Shown here in pieces: positions 57,555 to 64,000 of a DNA stretch of 64,000 nucleotides. A program made the translations under genes and the position numbers. The number at the start of each line of letters is the position of its first letter. Positions within the stretch are counted from its first letter, which is position 1. This DNA is from Ooceraea biroi (Eukaryota > Arthropoda > Insecta > Hymenoptera > Formicidae), in NCBI RefSeq assembly GCF_003672135.1, contig NC_039506.1, forward strand, positions 19,004,497-19,068,496, given 5' to 3'. The notes under the pieces were generated by a model. That model saw nothing but the letters and a program-made list of their open reading frames with translations, was not told the DNA's origin and ran no database searches.

Positions 57555-60500
57555 AGTGACTCAGAAGTTTGTCATGTGAGTTAGTTGAATTTAATCTTGA
57601 TTTATAGTTTTAATAATTAATAAAGCACGAATTATGCATACAAAGTATAATCGAATTCTGCTTAAGAGATTAAATAAAATAGTCGAGCGTAAAATTACAT
57701 TTTCGTCAATCTTGTTACACTGAATTTGATTTTCACAAATCAAGTTCTCGCAAAATTCATTGAACATCCTGAGTAAATAATAACACTTCATTATTACTTA
57801 TTGTTTTCGCGAAGTTGCAATTTTAATTCAACTCTTCCGTGACCGTGCTAATGGAATATACTTCACAGATCATGCGAGATAACTCAGTTACCCAATTTTT
57901 TTCAGTTTTTGGTACTTTACTCATTTTATATTTATTTTGAAGATATGTTTATTGAAGGCTTACAAAAGGTCACTGTTGTAAATACATTATTTAAGAAAAT
58001 ATTATATAAAAGTTGTTCCTGGGATAACTGAAATACCCCGCACGGTCACGGAAAAGTTAAAGTAGTTATACTGATGCTTAATTCTCTTTCTTTCTATACG
58101 TCTATCTTCATTCAGTGATAAAACGACGCCTCGCTTTTTATCACTAACCGCGAATCTCCATCCGTTTCCTGAACGCTGCTGAAAGAGCTGTTTGCATAGA
58201 GACATTTTCATATAAAGCAATCAAAGTGACAAAAAACGTGGCTCCAATCGGGAAACCAAATTTAATTACAAGTACCAAAACCTCAAAAACCTCAAATTTC
58301 AAACATTTCCATGCAATTTTAAATGTAATATAATCAAATGCAATAAAATTATATAAACTGTGACAATAACAATAATGTGTCCTGCCTTTGATTTAACCTT
58401 TACTAAGCGAAAATTAGATTTGGATTTGTCGAGAGGATTTTTTGGACGCAAATTTTGACACTAAATCTAATAAAAACATAAACTGCATATATTTATATTT
58501 TCGGAGAAATGACAAAAACTGAGTTCTGACAGTTTTATCAACAGTTGGCTTCAACGTAACACGATATCGCTTATTTGCACTCGGAGTCGAGTGTATAACA
58601 AAATTATCAACAATTGCATTTAAAGGCTCCAGTTACATATATACATCGCTTCTACGAACGATAAATAAAATAAACACTTGGTGGTCCGTAGACGCACATA
58701 GACGTACAAACACAAAAATATAAATACGTTTCCCAATCGCCAATCTCTATCATTGAGCAAATCCCAGCGTTGTTCGCATTTCAAAATCGCTGCGCGGGAT
58801 TACGTACGCGCGATCGATTCGCACGACATGAGAAACCTTAAATCGCGCGTGTGGCGATCAGGGATCGGGGGGAGAGTAACTCGAGCGGAGAGAGGAAACG
58901 TTATGCAGAACAAAGCGCACGATTGCACGATCACGAACGATCGCAACCAAGGGAGGGAATTAAAATGCACTGCTGGCACGGGTGCGCACATGGCAGTGCA
59001 TGTATTATGGTTACCGTCTCGTGCGCGTGCGCGCAATTTAAGGGTGTGACGTGGGTATCGTTGCCGCGCGTACGTAGTGGTATTTTACATGGAAACGGCG
59101 TAATTTTCGTGCACGCGAGGCACGCTCACGGCCGTGGCGCACGCATGTCTTCGCGTCACGTGACGGAAAAGGAGAGACGCGCGTGTACTTGCTGCGTGTC
59201 CGTACGCGTCGCATCTCGAGGCGATAAAACGTTTGATCGCGCGAAAGGGAGGAAAGAACAGAGCTCGGTCGCCTCGAAATTCCCCGAGGATCCTCTCGGC
59301 GAATTTTCTTGATCTTGATCTTGATCCATCCTCGCGGGGGAAACTCGACTGAAGAATCCATCGAGCAATTTCCGAATTCAATTTCATTATTCGTGGACGG
59401 AGCGGTCCGCCTACGCGGTAATCAAGTTAAATCGATCCGCGGGGGTGCGGCGCGACGTTCAAACGGTTTAATTCGATTTTATTATCTATCTAGGCTATAT
59501 ATATTCCCCGATACATGACCGCCCGCGCGCGCGCACACATAATTTCATTTATAATAACAACGGTAATCCTGGCTGCTCGCAGATTAATCTAATTTAACGT
59601 GACATTAATTGACCGTCACGCCTCGGATTAAGATCCCGGCGGGATAAGCTTCCCGCCGGAGGGGCCGGTAAGATCTAAGACCGCCGTATTCTCCGCCGAG
59701 CTTCAACAGAGTTTTCCTCGAATTCGTCTAACGATTCGAACAACCCCGCGGAATACCGAGTCACGTGTATTTTTCGAGCGTGTTTCCGGCAAACCGTAAG
59801 ATTGATTCCGGCAATTCGGAGAATTCATGGATGGGAGAAAGCGGGAGAAAATATATCCCGATGACGAACATCAGTTGACGTCAGTGAAACTAGTTCCGTG
59901 TATAATAGTTCCTGTTTTTCGGACGTAACGCGCGATGATTCACATGACGAGCATACCAGAGTACCGGGGGAAACTTGCTCTCCAGAAATGTCACTGGTGA
60001 CTCATTGGAACCGGAGAACGGCTGATCCTCGGCGATATACGCGATACACGTATCTCCGGAGAGAAGTTTGCCGTGAGGCGACGAGAAGAAATTCAATTTC
60101 TTCGAAATTCCTCCATTCGGTGCAGCTCGGCGCATCAGATCAGATGAGATCGCGAATCGGTCGCGAATCCCATGCGAATCTATCTGAATCGTATCGATTC
60201 TGTAGTAAAAGGAGAGCCGAACAAATCGTACGATTTCGAGTTAGAAACAAGAAATACATCAATCGTTAATACGCTGCGTACTGTATTTATTAATTTATTT
60301 AAAAATCACTCATCCGCATTTTCATAAACTTAATTCATAACTCTTTCAAGAACGTAATATAATCGAGAGGAAATATTTGATGGTGCAGTTTTTTTGTTAT
60401 AATTTCTATAATTTTTATAATTTCATTAGCTTTCTCAATGAAATATTTTATTATTTTTTTAAATGACGAAACCTGGCCAGGCCAAGTTTAGACATCGATT

Positions 60501-62208
60501 TTCGCTAAACTCATCCGAGATTATTTAATAATATTCATAATTAATGCTACACAAAAGCAAACAGTCCGCGGGCTGTATTTAGAAAATTAGGTCGCGCGAT
60601 TAATTGATATTCGGGGAGCAACGTGTAACAATGGTTACGCAAAACATAATATCGATTTACGTAACTCTCTCGAAGTTTTGCAGTTCTAACACTGTAGAAG
60701 GACGTTAACAACAAGGAATAAAATGCAGCATGTAATTTATGTGCTGTTATTACGCGTCATGCGCCGTTACGTGTCAGCGCGGCATCTTTTCGTAGTGACT
60801 GGCTGCTTTGTACCGGCGACGAAAGATCCGTAGCGGGAATGTATATAAACGGATATTGTAAAGTATAATATACTATACTGTAAGTAGTTTTATCAGAGCG
60901 GTGATAACTTCGACAGACGTGCCGTGAATGTACAGATGGAGTCGGCGTTGTGACAAGAATCCTTTCGCAGTCTTCGCCCATCAAATCAACACGCGTACCT
61001 ATCCTTTTGTGTAATCTTTTTATGCCGGAAATATTAAGTATAATCGATACATTTGTGTAACTTAATAATACTTTACTGACTTAATAATTCAAGTCAGATA
61101 AGTTGTTAAATGAAAATAATACACCTCCGTCGTGAAATTATTATTTTATTTTTTAATGTCTTTACTGACATTAAAAATAATAACGAAATTATTATTATAA
61201 AGATAATAATCGTAACCACTATTATTAATTTAATACAAACAAAATAATTATGCTAAATTGATGATCAATGTAAGAAATATATACAGTGCGTGGTGACAAT
61301 CTGCATTTTCAATCGTTGAAAAATATTACTCGCGTCGAATGTATAAACGTCGATAATAAATCGACAAAATTCCATTTCTCGCATACGATTCTTGTGGTTT
61401 GCGCGTTTCTCACGCGTAACAATACTGCCGACACGAATATCGTGCTGGCACGGTAACTCCACCGTGTGGTCGTTGATCTCGTGAACCCGTGAACGGGTCG
61501 TGGGTTCTTTTTCCCACCGACTTCCCTCGGCTTCGTCGTCTACGGTCCGCGTGCTTAGGTGGCCGCGGCCGCACGCACGCGAGAACGGGATTACGCGAAC
61601 GCGAGCGCAAATCGATTAGGCATCGAACCGGCGAAAGTTGGAAGCCGCGAACTTGACATCGGCCACAGCAGTCAGTCAGTCAGCTGCCAGGTCGAGCTGC
61701 CTCGCGCGTCGTCGCTATCGTGCTCTGTCTATCCGCGCTGTCACCTTCGTTTTCGATGCACCGAGTGCTCCTCATACACGTAACATCCGAACGTGTTTCA
61801 TCGGAGAAGTGTAAACGAGGTTTCCAAGAAAAAAAAAAACGGAAGCACGCACGAGCTTAATCGCGATTTAATCTGCCTTCGCTAATGAAACCTGCACCCT
61901 CAGAAGGGATTTCTGATAACAAGACGAAAAATATTCTTGACTAATTTAATCGTATTACAAGTATAAAAAATATGAAAATAAAACAATTTTTAATTTAAAT
62001 CAGTAATTTCTATTCTTCTCTCTCGAATTAAATAAGATTGTCTTACTGTCTTGAGACAAGAGTAACATATACAAATTTATGCTTATATGTTCTTGTATGT
62101 AGAATAATTTGATATTAGCGCCACTTTATAGTAGGCTTTGTCGATGTCGACGCATCATTTTCTCACGGTCGCTCGTCGACTCGACGCTTCTGCGTTCTTT
62201 ATTCGGAT
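57555..62208. other. No gene recognised
   Basis: AT-rich to 58740, then CpG-rich (58750-60250) with only chance frames, then AT-rich again to 61250. Confidence 0.4.
61672..61683 (+). promoter_or_regulatory. Possible initiator cluster (TCAGTCAGTCAG)
   Basis: Three overlapping TCAGT motifs, the arthropod initiator consensus, lie in a CpG-rich island (61450-61780). They could mark a plus-strand transcription start for a gene to the right. Short tetranucleotide repeats also arise by chance. Confidence 0.25.
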
Positions 62209-62642
62209 AAAACGGCCAATATTTATGTGTTGCAATCGAAAATCGGGAAAGTGTTTCTGTTATTTACAATGAATAAGTGCAATACTCTACAAGAAATATT
62301 AAAAGATATGGAAATGTCTTATCTCGAATCTTATTTCTCAAGTAAGTATATACAGGGTGTCCGGTAATGATCGCCCCAGCTTCCGTACACGAGTAGAGCG
62401 GATCGAGACGAAAAGAAAAGTCCTATACCGTTTTGCGATATTCGTAATAATAATCGAAATATTGAATATTAAAGTCAAGCGAATCCAGAGCGCGCGGAGG
62501 CGAGTGCCGAGCCGCTCGAGGTATAGGATTATTATTGCGAATATCGCAAAACGGTATAGGACTTTTCTCTTCGTCTCGATCCGCTAATACACAGAAACAC
62601 TTTCCCGATTTTCGATTACAACACATAAATATTGGCCGTTTT
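62209..62642. mobile_element. Foldback element interrupted by an insertion
   Basis: Outer arms 62209-62260 and 62591-62642 and inner arms 62396-62455 and 62528-62585 are inverted copies (for example AAAACGGCCAATATTTATG outside and CCTATACCGTTTTGCGATAT inside). Between the outer and inner left arms lie 135 bases (62261-62395) with no counterpart on the right, where only 5 bases separate them. That insert contains TACAGGGTGTCCGGTAATG. Confidence 0.75.
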
Positions 62643-63935
62643 GTGCAGATTCTACAAATTCTCTTACAAGAATAGAATAAGACGTCTTTTAGATCTCACA
62701 ATATTCTTAAATCAAGAATATTTTGAACTTGCTACAAAATTTTATCTAAATCCTGAGAAAATTAATGAGATAGCACCAAGATTATTTTAATCTAGATTTT
62801 CGAATTTTCTATTCAAGATTAAAATATTTTTCTTTTCAATAATAAATATGATTGTCGCTATAGCGATCTTATTTTATGATAGATTAAAGAGTAATAGCAT
62901 TAAGTCCAGAAATCTTTTCTGTGGGTGTGTAATTATATTATGATTCTAATAAATTTAATTGAAATGTGTCTTTATTTTCATGAAAAAAAGGGGATTGCCC
63001 AGAGTCCGTATCAGACTACTTACACTGCGCTTTGGAAACGTGATTTAAAGATCAGGATGTGACTAATCGGTAAAGTATGTAAAGTGCAGCAGGTAACGTT
63101 CCCATTGGTCAAATCCCAAATCGAAACTTCCGTTTCCAAAGTGTGTGGTGCAATACGATAACCAAATGCTATTTCGAAAGCGAGCGGAATGTTCCCCTCG
63201 CATTCGCAGGAATAGTTACAAAGAAATAATCGCAGCAGTTTCCGCAACGACGTGCGAGCGCTAATTTTCACTTCGCGCTATTACGTTACGGCCATAAATT
63301 CTCGAGGGGGATACTTTTTCCCGGAACCCGCGCGCTACGAATAAACGAACATGGAAAACGTTCGCGGAACGGGCGGTCGGGGTCTCTCAGAGAAACGGAA
63401 AGGGGGAGAGACGCCCGCTGTCCGCTCCGTTCGATCAGGATGCCGAAAACGAACGAGGGGGAGGAGCGGAACTGAGAAGTGTCGGCGGTCGTCACGAATC
63501 GCGGCGACGCACGGGCACGCGGCGCGGCGCAGCCGGCAGACAGCGACGAATCGACCCTCTCTTTTCCGCTCTGTTATGATTATTTCTCCCAAATTACATA
63601 TTTCACGCGGCTCCCACGCAACACCGCAAGAATTTGCTCTGGTTCACAGTGTGCCTCGAAAGGATAATTATCACGATCGTTAAATCAATTATGACAGTAT
63701 TTGCGTGTGATTTATATAAGTGTTTCTCATGCTTTTAGAGAGTATCATTTTTTCTTTTTTTATCGATGCTGCAATGATGGAGCGACCGTGCACACCGAGA
63801 TATTGCGATATAAATATTCTTTCTTTTTAAGAAATCAGAGAGAAACATCGCGATTGTGTTCGACTCGTTTCTCGGAATTGCCATCGCGCTCGGAGGGTTG
63901 TTATCGCCCGTATCACCGATCATTTCTCTTATCAG
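62643..63935. other. No gene recognised
   Basis: Contains a small imperfect inverted repeat around GCTTTGGAAACG (63030) and CGTTTCCAAAG (63130), and a CpG-rich patch at 63290-63560. Confidence 0.4.
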
Positions 63936-63937
63936 GA

Positions 63938-64000
63938 ATGTCACATTATCCGCGTTACTTTGGAGAGAGTGGCAGGTACGGCAACACGGAGGAGGGTGAG
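63938..64000 (+). CDS. Possible 5' coding exon at the right edge
   Basis: Acceptor-like TCTCTTATCAG (ending 63935) is followed by ATG at 63938 and an open frame to the window end: MSHYPRYFGESGRYGNTEEG, with a donor-like GG|GTGAG at 63996. Composition is protein-like, but the exon is short and I do not recognise the product. Confidence 0.3.
   Translation, partial: MSHYPRYFGESGRYGNTEEGE

Overview
The window reads as insect nuclear DNA. It has split genes with GT-AG introns, AT-rich intergenic DNA broken by CpG-rich islands, abundant short inverted-repeat transposons and long microsatellites. The proteins are of insect type: a novel (epsilon-class) protein kinase C and a two-MyTH4-FERM unconventional myosin. 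A hymenopteran, possibly an ant, is my best guess, but that is inference. I see no bacterial, phage or CRISPR features.

Layout. (1) 1-938: a ~49-bp minisatellite with an inverted copy at the left edge. (2) 939-1996, plus strand: the last two exons of a single-pass membrane protein with a close AATAAA. (3) 2110-3490: a TIR-bounded DNA element with a second one nested inside. (4) 6127-12912, plus strand: a complete novel PKC gene (Pkc98E / PKC-epsilon type). It has a TATA box, eight coding exons and 731 aa, and a foldback transposon sits in intron 1. (5) 12913-26893: about 14 kb between two tail-to-tail genes. It holds a decayed copy of the PKC promoter and first exon, a ~607-bp tandem duplication carrying a (TG)64 tract, a LINE fragment and AT-rich repeats. 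(6) 26894-55655, minus strand: fourteen exons of a MyTH4-FERM myosin (class XV-like), 2,208 codons, with only the extreme N-terminus missing. Its first two visible introns (7.4 and 10.5 kb) are full of transposons. (7) 55656-64000: mostly non-coding, with a MITE-like element, an interrupted foldback, a possible initiator cluster and a possible small exon at the right edge.

The two main genes have no obvious shared pathway. PKC-epsilon is a diacylglycerol-activated Ser/Thr kinase at membranes. The MyTH4-FERM myosin is an actin motor that carries membrane and adhesion cargo in filopodia-like protrusions. Exon boundaries were chosen by requiring GT/AG signals, matching phase and unbroken family homology. 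The phases add up exactly for both genes.

I did not find a convincing undescribed biological system. The most interesting signals are a perfect 176-bp inverted repeat with TTAA ends, the CpG-decayed duplicate of the PKC first exon, an orphan coding island inside the myosin intron, and a pogo-like remnant with repeated subterminal motifs.
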